Source: a virus. Taken from it: a stretch of DNA of 34,731 nt. The translations under genes were made by a program, and so were the position numbers. Below, piece by piece: positions 21,730-29,492 of this stretch (position 1 is its first letter; the number at the start of each line of letters is the position of its first letter). Location: IMG/VR virus record IMGVR_UViG_3300042309_001781, positions 1 to 34,731 of that record. One strand, given 5' to 3'. The notes beneath the pieces are model-generated. The model searched no databases and was not told the origin of the DNA. It was given only the letters and a program-made list of their open reading frames with translations.

Positions 21730-22773
21730 TTACTCCTCGTCGGAATCGAGAATTGCGCCCTTGCCGGTCAAGCTGTACTTATCCCGGATGTAGTCGGTAA
21801 GAGTGGTCTCCTTCAAGATTTTTATCCAGAAGTCCTTGTTGTCCTCGATGTCCTTCAGGCGCATCTTGTCGCCGATGAGCTCGCCGGTCTCGGGGTCCGA
21901 CTGCTGGTACCAGCCGTTGCTGGGCTTGGAGACGATCTTGGCCTCGAGCGCCAGGTCGAGCAGACCGGACCACTTCTTGATGCCGCCGTTGAAAGAGACG
22001 GTGATGGGGATCTTGCTCTTCTCGCGGACGAAGCGCGACTTCTCGACGTTGATCACGAAGTTGTAGCCCGTGATGCCATCGCTGTCCTTCTCCTGCTGAC
22101 GACCCAGGATCCAGATCGTGTTGGCCGAGTAGTAGATGCCGGTGCCGCCCGAGACGATGTCGCGCGGGTACATGGCGAGTTCCTTGTAGGTGTGGTTGAT
22201 CACGACCAGCGGGATGTCCTTCATGGTCAGGTGGGGAGTGACCATACGGAACAGCGACTTGAGCGCCTTGGCGCGGGACATGTCGGCGACCGACTTACCC
22301 TCGAGCGCGTCGTCGACTTCCTTCTTCGAGGCGAGGTTGCCCACGGAGTCGATGACGATCAGGACTTCGTCCTTGCGGTCGAGCTCGTTGAGCTGCTTCA
22401 TGATGTCGAACTTTAGCTCTTCCACGTCGGTGATCGGCGTGTGGACGACTCGTTCCAGGGGAATACCGAAGGTCTCGAAGTACGACTGGGGAGTACCGAA
22501 CTCTGAGTCGTAGAACAGGATGACGCCGTCCTTGTACTTCTTTAGGAACGACGCGGCCATCAACAGAGAGAAACCGGTCTTGAAGTGCTTGGACGGACCG
22601 GCGAGGACCGTGAGGCCGGGAGTCAACCCGCCGTCCATTGAGCCGGAAAGGGCGACGTTGATCATGGGAACCGACGTCGGGATCATGTCCGACTTGCCGT
22701 AGACCTTGCTGTCGTCCAGCGTCGCGGTCTCCTTGATGCTCGAGTTCTTTATGAGTTTATCTATCAGCGACAT
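21730..22773 (-). CDS. uvsX: UvsX, RecA-like recombinase
   Basis: UvsX forms filaments on single-stranded DNA and drives strand exchange and recombination-dependent replication in T4. The Walker A is GPSKHFKT (residues 59-66), close to T4's GPSKSFKS. FYDSEFGTP, VIDSVGNLASKKEVDDAL and NHTYKELAM match T4 UvsX in order. The length is 347 residues, and the C-terminus is acidic (DSDEE) as in other recombinases. GAGGA lies before the ATG. Confidence 0.94.
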   Translation of the reverse strand: MSLIDKLIKNSSIKETATLDDSKVYGKSDMIPTSVPMINVALSGSMDGGLTPGLTVLAGPSKHFKTGFSLLMAASFLKKYKDGVILFYDSEFGTPQSYFETFGIPLERVVHTPITDVEELKFDIMKQLNELDRKDEVLIVIDSVGNLASKKEVDDALEGKSVADMSRAKALKSLFRMVTPHLTMKDIPLVVINHTYKELAMYPRDIVSGGTGIYYSANTIWILGRQQEKDSDGITGYNFVINVEKSRFVREKSKIPITVSFNGGIKKWSGLLDLALEAKIVSKPSNGWYQQSDPETGELIGDKMRLKDIEDNKDFWIKILKETTLTDYIRDKYSLTGKGAILDSDEE

Positions 22774-22779
22774 GTGTCC

Positions 22780-23610
22780 TCACATCCTTAGATTTGCTAT
22801 CTGCGATTTGTCTATCTCTATAGTACTATGTTTCTTCTTACGTGTAAACTTCTTTTTTGATTGCTTCGACTTTGTTTTAGTGGAAAGGCCGATGTTGGCC
22901 GCGATCAGTAGAACCACCGCGAGAGGGTCGAACACCAGGACCAAGAGCACTATCACCAGCCTCACGGCCCTCTCGAGAGTGTCGGTATCGGCGTCGTCGT
23001 ATATCATGGCGGCCACATACTTCAGGGGTCCGACCTCGGCCTCTAGCTTCTTGACTCTCGTCTCCGCGGTTATCTTCTCTGTCTTGAGGGCGGCCATCTC
23101 GTCTATGAGAGAGTCCTTCTTGGCGATGAGCTCGTCTCTGGCGACCTTCTGCTGCTTTATCGCCTGCAGGGAGGACTTGGTCTGTCCCTTCTCGGTCATC
23201 TTAGCGACGTTGTCGTCGATCTGAGAGACCTGCTTGTCGACGTCGTCTATCTGCTGCTGCTGGTACTCTATCTTGGAGTCCAGTATCTGGACTGTCTCCG
23301 CGTCGCCCGTGCTGGCGATGAGCTGCTGCTCTATGTGAGCCCTGGATAGAAAGCCGAATATACCGAGACTGGTTATGAGCATGAGCAGGGCGACCGCCGC
23401 CGTCAGGTACGCCTTGATCAGACCGGAGGTCGAGTGCCAGTTCCTGTACAGCCAGGAAGCGGTGACGAGCTTGCCGACCTCCAGGACAGAACCCATGATG
23501 ATGACGGGCCAGAAAGCTCCGGCGAATATGACCGTGAGTCCGATGATGGAGAAGTAGCCGGCGACCACTGAGATCGCCAGCGCCACGAGCAGGGCCAGGT
23601 AGTTGATCAC
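22780..23610 (-). CDS. Membrane protein with long coiled coil, 276 aa
   Basis: Three N-terminal membrane segments (LALLVALAISVVAGYF, VIFAGAFWPVIIMGSV, AYLTAAVALLMLITSLG) precede about 110 residues of coiled coil (EYQQQQIDDVDKQVSQIDD...). A further membrane segment, VIVLLVLVFDPLAVVLLIAA, and a very basic tail follow. This layout and the DPLAVVLLIAAN motif are seen in a membrane protein family of T4-like marine phages with unknown role. The start is GTG, overlapping the previous stop (GTGA). It may tether replication to the membrane, which is speculative. Confidence 0.8.
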   Translation of the reverse strand: MINYLALLVALAISVVAGYFSIIGLTVIFAGAFWPVIIMGSVLEVGKLVTASWLYRNWHSTSGLIKAYLTAAVALLMLITSLGIFGFLSRAHIEQQLIASTGDAETVQILDSKIEYQQQQIDDVDKQVSQIDDNVAKMTEKGQTKSSLQAIKQQKVARDELIAKKDSLIDEMAALKTEKITAETRVKKLEAEVGPLKYVAAMIYDDADTDTLERAVRLVIVLLVLVFDPLAVVLLIAANIGLSTKTKSKQSKKKFTRKKKHSTIEIDKSQIANLRM

Positions 23611-23909
23611 GAGTCCACTACGTCCTTCAGCTTCTGCTTGAACTGTGCGATCTTCTTCTGGCGATCCGGCCAGTAGATGTAGCTCTTGTCCGGGTCCTTC
23701 GCCAGGTTGTCGAGGAGCGGCACGATCATGTTGTACATCTTCTTCAGCTTCTCGTTGACGGCCGCCCCGAGCTGCTCGTTCACCATCGCCTGCTGTGCCA
23801 GCGTCTGGGCCTTTGCCTCGAGCTCCTTGATGGAGTCGAGCTCCTTCTCGTCCACGGCGCTGAAGCCGAAGTCGAAGTTGTCGTCTATGTTGGTGTTGAC
23901 TTTACTCAT
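23607..23909 (-). CDS. Conserved T4-like phage protein, 100 aa
   Basis: The helical protein contains MVNEQLGAAVNEKLKKMYNMIVPLLDNLAKDPDKSYIYWPDRQKKI, a pattern recurring in T4-like phages next to polymerase and recombinase genes. The function is unknown. The ATG overlaps the polymerase stop by four bases, so it is translated with gp43. Confidence 0.75.
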   Translation of the reverse strand: MSKVNTNIDDNFDFGFSAVDEKELDSIKELEAKAQTLAQQAMVNEQLGAAVNEKLKKMYNMIVPLLDNLAKDPDKSYIYWPDRQKKIAQFKQKLKDVVDS

Positions 23910-26452
23910 CCGAAGAATCCCTCTAGGGTGGAAGGCTCTCCCTCTAGGTTCCAGCCGAGGACGTCCGTGATGGACTTGATCGGGTCGAGGAATGCCTTGT
24001 TGAACTGAAGATCGTAGTCTATATACTCGGTCAACTTGAACTCGGGAGGCAGCTCGCCGGGAGAGGCGAAGACGTTGTGGTGAACCGGGTTCGGCCTCTT
24101 GAGGTAGCAGAACTTGATCTTCTCCTCGTCGCTGATGAGCTTGTACTTGTTGGTAAGGTTCTTCGACTTCAGCATCTCGTTGTAGACGAGCGACGCGCGT
24201 ACCTGGATGGGCAGCGACTTGTCGGTGAGAGAGTACCTCATGGGCACGTTGTTGCCGTTGATGTTCCTGAAGTAGGTCAGCTTTACTCCTCGAGGGAACG
24301 CGACTTCCTCGAACGACATCTTGTACCAGGACTCGCGGAACTCCTCGATGAAGTCGATGAGCGGCTCCTTGCCGCCGGTCATGAGGATGACCAGGGCCTT
24401 CTTGATGCTCTCACGGCAGACCTTGGGAGTCGACGACCTCACGGCCTCGATGCCCACCATCTTCATCTTGGGTGTAGTGTAGGCCACGCCCTCTTCGTTG
24501 TGGACGTGCATGACGTAGTGCTTCTTGCCGGTCCATACGCCCTTGTCGGCGATGGACTCGCGCTTCATGTGCATCTTTTGTTGATACGCATTAACATAAA
24601 CGCCAAGTTCATCGTAGCACTTTGCAATAAAAGGTTCGATCTTATTCTGACAAGCCTTATCCAGGAAGGCGACGATTTCTGCTGTATCAGCAGATTTACG
24701 CCTCTCAGCAAAAACGTGCTCGACAAGTCCAGACATATCAATGTACATCGAGTCAGTATCGATCGCAATGACATAGTCCTTCTCCGTTTTTAGTAGTTCG
24801 TTGAGGTAGCCGTTGATCTTCTTCTCGATCCACTTGATGGAGAGCTGACCGGCGGTGGTGATGGCCTCCGCGTTCTCCACGGAGAACCACCTGAAGTACT
24901 TATTCGCGAGAGCACCGTAGGCTGAGTTCAACTGGATCTTTTTTGCAAGCTGCAGGTTGTGGTACGCGGAGATCTTCTTTCCCCACTCGGGGTCCTTGGT
25001 CTCCTCGAACTTCTTCTTCGCCTCGATCATCAGCTTCTTGTACTTGGCTCGGTCGTTGAACATCTTCTCCATGAGGGCAGGGAAGAATCCCTGGGCGTCG
25101 CGAGAGTACAGGGACGAGTTCGGACAGACTGTCATGTTGTTGTCGACCAATCCGGCCCTGACCTCGTCGTACGCGCCGCGAACGACTTCGTCGACTGTGA
25201 ACTGGTTCTGCATCTTGCCGCGATAGGTCTCAGGGGAGATGTTGTACTGCATGATCAGGTGAGGGTACAGGGAGGTCAAGTCGAAGGACACCACCCACTC
25301 GTGCATGCCCACCAGCGGGTCCTTGACGTAGCCGCCAACAATGTCCACGATCTTGTCGCCGGGACGGGCTGACGGCGGGATGACGATCTTCTTTTCTAAG
25401 AGGTAGTTGTTGATGATCGTGTCCCAGGGACGGACGGTCGCCATCGTGTCCACGTAGTTGACCTTGGCGTCGTAGGCCATGGCCATCACCTGCTCGATGA
25501 AGCGGTGCTTGTCCTCGAGCTTGAAGACGAGGTTCACGTCGTGGATGTTGTACTCGATGAAGCGCTGGTGGTCGCGCCTGTAGAACTCATCGAGGCTCCC
25601 GAACTCGGTGTAGTCCAGCTTCTTCTCGCCGAGGTCCTTCTCTGCGATGAAGTTGAGGGCGTACGACTCCTGGTTGGAGAACGAGAACTTCTTGTACAGT
25701 CGCATGTAGTCCAGGACCGCGATGCCCACTGGGAATCCAACGGTGATCAGGCGACCGTTGATCTCGATCTCTCGGTCGTCCAGCATCTTCCAGGGAGAGA
25801 GCTCCTTGGCCCTTTCCTCGCCCAGCAGGCGCTTGATACGGTTGACGATGTAGGGAAGGTCGAAGCCCTCGATGTTCCAGCCCGTGAGCACGTCGGGAGA
25901 GTAGGTGCGCGAGTCCCAGAGCTCCAGGAACTTCTCCAGCAGCTCGTGCTCCCCGTCGCACCTGTGGTACGTGATCTTCTCTGCGTGCGGGGTGTAGTCC
26001 TTCAGACCGAGCGCCACGATGCTCGAGCCGCGACGCATGGTGATCGCCGTGATGGCCTTGTCGGCCTGCGCGATGTTGGGAAACCCGTTGGAGGAGTCGG
26101 TCTCGATGTCGAGGCAGACGACCGCGACCAGGCTCGGGTCGTGATCGATGTGACCGGGGTACTCCTCGTTGATGCAGCAGTAGGCGAAGTTGGTAGACCC
26201 GAAGACCTCTTTGCCCTCCACTCCCTCGTACTGCTTGATGTAGTTTCTGGCGTCCCTGATGGTGTCGAACTTGATGGGGTACACCGGCTTCCCGTCGAGC
26301 GTACGGTACTCCGTCTTCATCTTCACCTCGCCGCTGCGCTTCACGTACAGCGTCGGCTCATAGCTCAGCTTCTTCTGTACGCGGTTGCCGAACTCGTAGC
26401 CGCGGAGCAGGACCTTGCTGCCGTACTGGTGAAAGGAAGTATAGAATTGCAT
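23906..26452 (-). CDS. g43: DNA polymerase, family B, T4 gp43 type
   Basis: The replicative polymerase with proofreading exonuclease. Exo I is CLDIET (Asp115, Glu117). Polymerase motif A is SFDLTSLYP (Asp391), motif B KKIQLNSAYG, and motif C IAIDTDSMY (Asp565, Asp567). The C-terminus TLEGFFG resembles a sliding-clamp-binding tail. The start at 26452 has AGGAG five bases upstream; a longer in-frame extension lacks a site. The 848 residues are a single uninterrupted polymerase without intein. Codons of about residues 555-630, over motif C, are strikingly A/T-ending compared with the rest. Confidence 0.95.
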   Translation of the reverse strand: MQFYTSFHQYGSKVLLRGYEFGNRVQKKLSYEPTLYVKRSGEVKMKTEYRTLDGKPVYPIKFDTIRDARNYIKQYEGVEGKEVFGSTNFAYCCINEEYPGHIDHDPSLVAVVCLDIETDSSNGFPNIAQADKAITAITMRRGSSIVALGLKDYTPHAEKITYHRCDGEHELLEKFLELWDSRTYSPDVLTGWNIEGFDLPYIVNRIKRLLGEERAKELSPWKMLDDREIEINGRLITVGFPVGIAVLDYMRLYKKFSFSNQESYALNFIAEKDLGEKKLDYTEFGSLDEFYRRDHQRFIEYNIHDVNLVFKLEDKHRFIEQVMAMAYDAKVNYVDTMATVRPWDTIINNYLLEKKIVIPPSARPGDKIVDIVGGYVKDPLVGMHEWVVSFDLTSLYPHLIMQYNISPETYRGKMQNQFTVDEVVRGAYDEVRAGLVDNNMTVCPNSSLYSRDAQGFFPALMEKMFNDRAKYKKLMIEAKKKFEETKDPEWGKKISAYHNLQLAKKIQLNSAYGALANKYFRWFSVENAEAITTAGQLSIKWIEKKINGYLNELLKTEKDYVIAIDTDSMYIDMSGLVEHVFAERRKSADTAEIVAFLDKACQNKIEPFIAKCYDELGVYVNAYQQKMHMKRESIADKGVWTGKKHYVMHVHNEEGVAYTTPKMKMVGIEAVRSSTPKVCRESIKKALVILMTGGKEPLIDFIEEFRESWYKMSFEEVAFPRGVKLTYFRNINGNNVPMRYSLTDKSLPIQVRASLVYNEMLKSKNLTNKYKLISDEEKIKFCYLKRPNPVHHNVFASPGELPPEFKLTEYIDYDLQFNKAFLDPIKSITDVLGWNLEGEPSTLEGFFG

Positions 26453-26460
26453 GTAATCTC

Positions 26461-26589
26461 CTAGCTGAGGATTCGTAGACAGTAGAACCACGAGTGGTCC
26501 ATGAGACACTCGCTCCAAGTCGTATATTCAAAGTACACTATACCACATAGCAAGAATAGAATAAACAAGATAATTGCGTAGTACTTCAT
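26461..26589 (-). CDS. Small single-span membrane protein, 42 aa
   Basis: Its ATG overlaps the previous stop (ATGA) and its stop TAG overlaps the polymerase ribosome site. It exactly fills the gap between the two genes. The product begins MKYYAIILFILFLLCGIVYF, one hydrophobic helix, followed by a short polar, Cys-containing tail. FLLCG weakly recalls a lipobox but lacks the small residue before Cys. The perfect fit supports it, but no homology is claimed. Confidence 0.6.
   Translation of the reverse strand: MKYYAIILFILFLLCGIVYFEYTTWSECLMDHSWFYCLRILS
26537..26565 (-). promoter_or_regulatory. Possible promoter before the polymerase gene
   Basis: TATAGT preceded by TGTGG resembles the extended -10 of the other early promoters. 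The -35 at 17 bases is poor (TTTATT). It lies inside the small membrane-protein gene, so it may be coincidental. Confidence 0.3.
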
Positions 26590-26915
26590 TTGGTCCAGTC
26601 CATCTCTTCCCAGTTGCAGTTCTCTAAGAGCTCTACGTGGTCGGGATGCGCCTTCTTCATCATCTCATACGCTTCCGCGTTAGACATTCTGAGACCATAA
26701 GAAGAGACTGGACACACGTACACTGAGCCAGAATGTCCATAGAACTTCCACACGTCAAGTGCGATGTCGTACTCGCACTTCTCGACGCCGCTGTTGAGGC
26801 GCCAACTCGTACCGTTGATGTAAGAGCCACCCCATCCACCCAACACCTTGTAGAACACCTGCTCTCTGTAGGTCATCTTCAGCATGACCCAGCAGTCCGG
26901 ATTGTACTCAGTCAT
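26586..26915 (-). CDS. Unknown phage protein, 109 aa
   Basis: The product is beta-rich and aromatic in the middle (VFYKVLGGWGGSYINGTSWRLNSGV...YDIALDVWKFYGHSGSVYVC). A helical C-terminal segment (SNAEAYEMMKKAHPDHVELLE) follows. No domain is recognised, although the style is shared by small proteins in T4-like phages. The ATG overlaps the upstream stop (ATGA). Confidence 0.7.
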   Translation of the reverse strand: MTEYNPDCWVMLKMTYREQVFYKVLGGWGGSYINGTSWRLNSGVEKCEYDIALDVWKFYGHSGSVYVCPVSSYGLRMSNAEAYEMMKKAHPDHVELLENCNWEEMDWTK

Positions 26916-27142
26916 ACCTTACCTTTCAGCCAAGTAGGCAGTTCCCAGTCGAGCCACGCCTTGCGCTCGATGATCCTGATAGTTCCCCTGTTCGGTACTC
27001 CGTACCAGTCCTCTCCGCGCTCTATCCACATCTCCCTGTCCCACTTGGACTTGGGTGGATTGTCGAGCTTGCCGTCTGTGTAGGTCACTACTGGGATGTC
27101 GCGGGTCTTTCCAAATATCGTGTAGGGAGCTCTGAATGACAT
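26912..27142 (-). CDS. Unknown protein, 76 aa
   Basis: The start at 27142 (MSFRAPYTIFGKTRD...) follows AAGGA by nine bases and lies about 20 bases after a predicted transcription start; an upstream frame extension would lie inside the promoter. The protein is basic and Trp-rich (WDREMWIERGEDWYGVPNRG). The function is unknown. It is the first gene of the replication transcript. Confidence 0.65.
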   Translation of the reverse strand: MSFRAPYTIFGKTRDIPVVTYTDGKLDNPPKSKWDREMWIERGEDWYGVPNRGTIRIIERKAWLDWELPTWLKGKV

Positions 27143-27170
27143 TCTATAGATCCTTTGTCGGTATAGCCTG

Positions 27171-27199
27171 ATTATACCTGGTCGACAAGAGAAAGTAAA
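27171..27199 (-). promoter_or_regulatory. Sigma70-type promoter for the replication operon
   Basis: TTTACT and a perfect TATAAT are separated by 17 bases on the minus strand. A terminator lies immediately upstream at 27201-27230, isolating this unit from the Hsp20 transcript. Confidence 0.8.
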
Positions 27200-27200
27200 C

Positions 27201-27230
27201 AAAAAAGAGGGAGATCGCTCCCCCTCTTTT
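27201..27230 (-). terminator. Intrinsic terminator after the Hsp20 unit
   Basis: AAAAGAGGG pairs with CCCTCTTTT around a short GC-containing loop and is followed by a run of T on the minus strand. Because the stem is flanked by A and T runs it could work in both directions, but only minus-strand genes end here. Confidence 0.85.
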
Positions 27231-27282
27231 CATGGTCATCGTGGTTGACTTAGCCAGTCCCACTCTTCTTCATTATATGGTA

Positions 27283-27432
27283 TCACCACGACCTCCTGTT
27301 CTGTCGCTCGTCCCACTGTCTCATCATGTACTCGAGCTGGTTGATGTCCTTTGCCTCACTGAGATAGTCCATCATGAGCTCTTGGTCGCTCATCGGACGA
27401 AGGCGACTCAAGAAGTTCTTTATCCTCTTCAT
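27283..27432 (-). CDS. Small helical protein, 49 aa
   Basis: The product starts MKRIKNFLSRLRPMSDQELMM and continues YLSEAKDINQLEYMMRQWDERQ. It resembles short bacterial and phage proteins in which a basic amphipathic helix is followed by YLSxAxDxxxLExxMR (DUF3563-like). It is separated by one base from the Hsp20 stop and is likely co-expressed with it. The function is unknown. Confidence 0.7.
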   Translation of the reverse strand: MKRIKNFLSRLRPMSDQELMMDYLSEAKDINQLEYMMRQWDERQNRRSW

Positions 27433-27433
27433 A

Positions 27434-27967
27434 TTACTTCTCGTACTCCGAGAGGAACTGCTTCGTGGACTCCGAGGTCACCGAGTCGGTGATCTGGTCG
27501 TTCACGGCCGATGCCTTGTCGGTGATGTCGATCTTCTTCGGCTTCTTGTGCTCGGGGATGATGTTCTCGAGCCACACCTTCAGCATGCCGTTGATGAGCT
27601 CGGCGTTCTTGATCTCGATGGTGTCGGCCAGGGTGAACTGACGGGTGAACGCGCGGTCGGCGATCCCCTTGTACAGGTACGTCTGGTCCAGGCCGTCCTT
27701 GGTGACGGAGTCGAGGGTGGTGTGTCCCTTGATGGAGAGGACGCCGTCCTTGAGCTCCATCTCGAGGTCCTGCTTGCCGAAGCCGGCCACGGCCAGCTCG
27801 ATCACGTACTTGTTGTCCGCGACCTTCTTGATGTTGTAGGGAGGATAGGAGGGCATCGACTTCTGGATCGTGCGGGTCACGTTCTCGAGGTTACGGAAGG
27901 CCTCGTCGAATCCGACAGTCGTGGGGAGGAGGGTCTTGGCGAAAGAAAACGGGTCGTTGAGAGTCAT
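27434..27967 (-). CDS. hsp20: Small heat shock protein, Hsp20 family
   Basis: An alpha-crystallin domain spans about residues 40-140: YPPYNIKKVADNKYVIELAVAGFGKQDLEMELKDGVLSIKG, then RAFTRQFTLADTIEIKNAELINGMLKVWL. A C-terminal PKKIDI supplies the IxI anchor used in oligomer formation. It holds unfolding proteins, probably during virion protein synthesis; T4-like cyanophages carry similar genes. AGGAG lies six bases before the ATG. A structured leader of about 80 bases and a consensus promoter lie upstream. Confidence 0.92.
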   Translation of the reverse strand: MTLNDPFSFAKTLLPTTVGFDEAFRNLENVTRTIQKSMPSYPPYNIKKVADNKYVIELAVAGFGKQDLEMELKDGVLSIKGHTTLDSVTKDGLDQTYLYKGIADRAFTRQFTLADTIEIKNAELINGMLKVWLENIIPEHKKPKKIDITDKASAVNDQITDSVTSESTKQFLSEYEK

Positions 27968-28056
27968 GTGTTACTCCTGTTTAAGCGAGTTGAATGTTGG
28001 CACCCCATTAGGCGGTGCATCAGCCGGGTACGCAGTACTCTGATCCCGGCTAATCT
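27968..28056 (-). promoter_or_regulatory. Structured 5' leader of hsp20
   Basis: Three hairpins can be drawn in the leader RNA: AGCCGGG with CCCGGCT (28022-28051), GCACC with GGTGC (28002-28020), and a weak ACTC with GAGT (27975-27992). The last covers part of the AGGAG ribosome site. Weak hairpins over the ribosome site are a hallmark of RNA thermometers of small heat shock genes. The structure is seen; the function is inferred. Confidence 0.45.
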
Positions 28057-28085
28057 TATATAGGCGTCCTAGCCCAAAGTGTCAA
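28057..28085 (-). promoter_or_regulatory. Sigma70-type promoter for hsp20
   Basis: A perfect TTGACA and TATATA are separated by 17 bases on the minus strand. The -35 abuts the stop codon of the nucleotidyltransferase gene. Confidence 0.8.
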
Positions 28086-28796
28086 CTACTTTAGTGACAG
28101 CTTCTTGTCCAGTCTTGCCTTGGAATATGCGCTGAGCTTGTCGAGGTAGCCCTGGTTCCTGAGCTCCTTGTAGACGAGGTTCTCGAAGGAGAACTCCCCG
28201 CCCTTGGAGATCGCGGCGTTCCTCATGGTCCACAGCTTCGTCTTCATCGCGTCCACGGCCGACTGGCTCATCTTGTGCTTGATGATGTCGTCGATCAGGT
28301 CCATGTAGTGCTGGACCTTCTGCTTCAGCCTCGGGTCGTTCTTGAAGTCGATGCCGGTCTCGAACACCGGCTCCTGGAGCCATACGTCCTTCTTGAGAGA
28401 GTAGACGCCCTGACCCTTCGGGAACTTGGCGTCCTTGTCTTGGGCGTACGGCTCGAGGGGATAGCCGAGTACCTTGACGTCGTGGGTGAGGGTCCAGAGC
28501 TGCTTCTTCGCCATCATCTGGTCGTCGAGCTTGGCGCCGAACATTGTCAGCTTGCTCCTGTCCACGAGGAGGTGGACGTCCAGGTCGGAGAAGGGAGTGT
28601 AGTTGTAGTTGGCGTTGCCACCTGTCAGGATGACGTCGGTCACTGCAGAGTTGGGGATACCGGCGAACACCTGCCACGTCTTCGCGAACTGGAGCAGCTT
28701 CTGCCTCAGCTCGGGACGGATCTTGTTGTTGAGCTGCCAGATCTTCTGGTTCAGGTTCGGGTGGTACTGGAGCTTGATCTTGACGTCTTCTTGCAT
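28086..28796 (-). CDS. Nucleotidyltransferase, Pol-beta-like minimal type
   Basis: The core reads VILTGGNANYNYTPFSDLDVHLLVD, with GG at 59-60 and the catalytic Ser70-Asp71-x-Asp73, followed by a third acid in YPLEPYAQD (Glu115). This is the fold that transfers nucleotides to proteins, RNA or drugs; the acceptor is unknown. The C-terminal half is helical. The start at 28796 is preceded by AGGGG; an ATG five codons earlier has no site. A late promoter lies upstream, so it is made late although its neighbours look early. Confidence 0.83.
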   Translation of the reverse strand: MQEDVKIKLQYHPNLNQKIWQLNNKIRPELRQKLLQFAKTWQVFAGIPNSAVTDVILTGGNANYNYTPFSDLDVHLLVDRSKLTMFGAKLDDQMMAKKQLWTLTHDVKVLGYPLEPYAQDKDAKFPKGQGVYSLKKDVWLQEPVFETGIDFKNDPRLKQKVQHYMDLIDDIIKHKMSQSAVDAMKTKLWTMRNAAISKGGEFSFENLVYKELRNQGYLDKLSAYSKARLDKKLSLK

Positions 28797-28818
28797 GTGA
28801 GTCCCCTTCATTGAGACT

Positions 28819-28826
28819 ATTTATGC
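28819..28826 (-). promoter_or_regulatory. T4-type late promoter (CATAAATA)
   Basis: CATAAATA overlaps the thyX stop codon and lies about 23 bases before the nucleotidyltransferase start, the usual late-promoter spacing. The same octamer precedes the zincin gene. Confidence 0.6.
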
Positions 28827-29492
28827 AACGCTGTTACCCCATAGGGCATCGAGGAACGGGAACTCCTTCATCAGGACTTCCTTGCAGGCCTCGGCCACCT
28901 CACGGTGCTCTTTCTGAGTACCGTTTCCCGTGCGTAGATCAACGTAGTGGATCCACGAGCGGAGGGTCCCGTTCATGTACATGCGGCTCATGGTAAGACC
29001 TTCAGGCAGGACCACTCGGGCCTGCTCCTTGGCGATGCCGTTCTCTATAGCCCACTTATAGGCTTCTTCTGCGTCCAAGAGAAGGTTCAGTTGGATGTCA
29101 TCCCACAGTCCCTGCAGTTCTTCGTCGTCCACTTCGATGCTGTTCTGACGGTTCTTGGTATCCTGCAAGCGTGCTTCTCTGGGAGGGTGCATCTCTGTCA
29201 CCTCTGCATATCGTTGAGAGAACTCCTGGAAAGAGAAGCTGCGATGACGGAGGATCTGACGGGCGATGTCTCGTGTCGTCTCGATCTCCATGACCACGTT
29301 CACCATCTCGAACGGCGACCAGTGCTGGTGCTTGATCATGTAGGAGAGCAGCTTGTCGGCCGTGCCTGTGTTGTGCTGGTTGTTCGGGTTCGAGACTCGG
29401 GCGCAGTAGGCCACTAGGTCCTCCGCGGTGTGAATCTCTCCCATGACTGCGAATCCGACCGGCTTCGTGATTCCGACGAGCTTGACTTTCAT
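28821..29492 (-). CDS. thyX: Flavin-dependent thymidylate synthase ThyX
   Basis: ThyX makes dTMP from dUMP with FAD and methylenetetrahydrofolate. The signature RHRx7SxR is exact: RHRSFSFQEFSQR at residues 82-94. The 223-residue length is normal. The start at 29492 follows GGAGG and overlaps the preceding stop (TAATG). With the class II RNR it gives the phage its own dNTP route. A late promoter for the next gene overlaps its stop codon. Confidence 0.95.
   Translation of the reverse strand: MKVKLVGITKPVGFAVMGEIHTAEDLVAYCARVSNPNNQHNTGTADKLLSYMIKHQHWSPFEMVNVVMEIETTRDIARQILRHRSFSFQEFSQRYAEVTEMHPPREARLQDTKNRQNSIEVDDEELQGLWDDIQLNLLLDAEEAYKWAIENGIAKEQARVVLPEGLTMSRMYMNGTLRSWIHYVDLRTGNGTQKEHREVAEACKEVLMKEFPFLDALWGNSVA

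Noticed and set aside
23906-26452. Intein or intron in the polymerase gene
   Set aside because: The frame is continuous and all motifs are at normal spacing, so only a possible scar is claimed.
25505-26464. Long plus-strand frame opposite the polymerase gene, and a similar one at 11875-12639
   Set aside because: Both are shadows of well-supported minus-strand genes, with repetitive Val/Leu/Asp composition and no ribosome sites.
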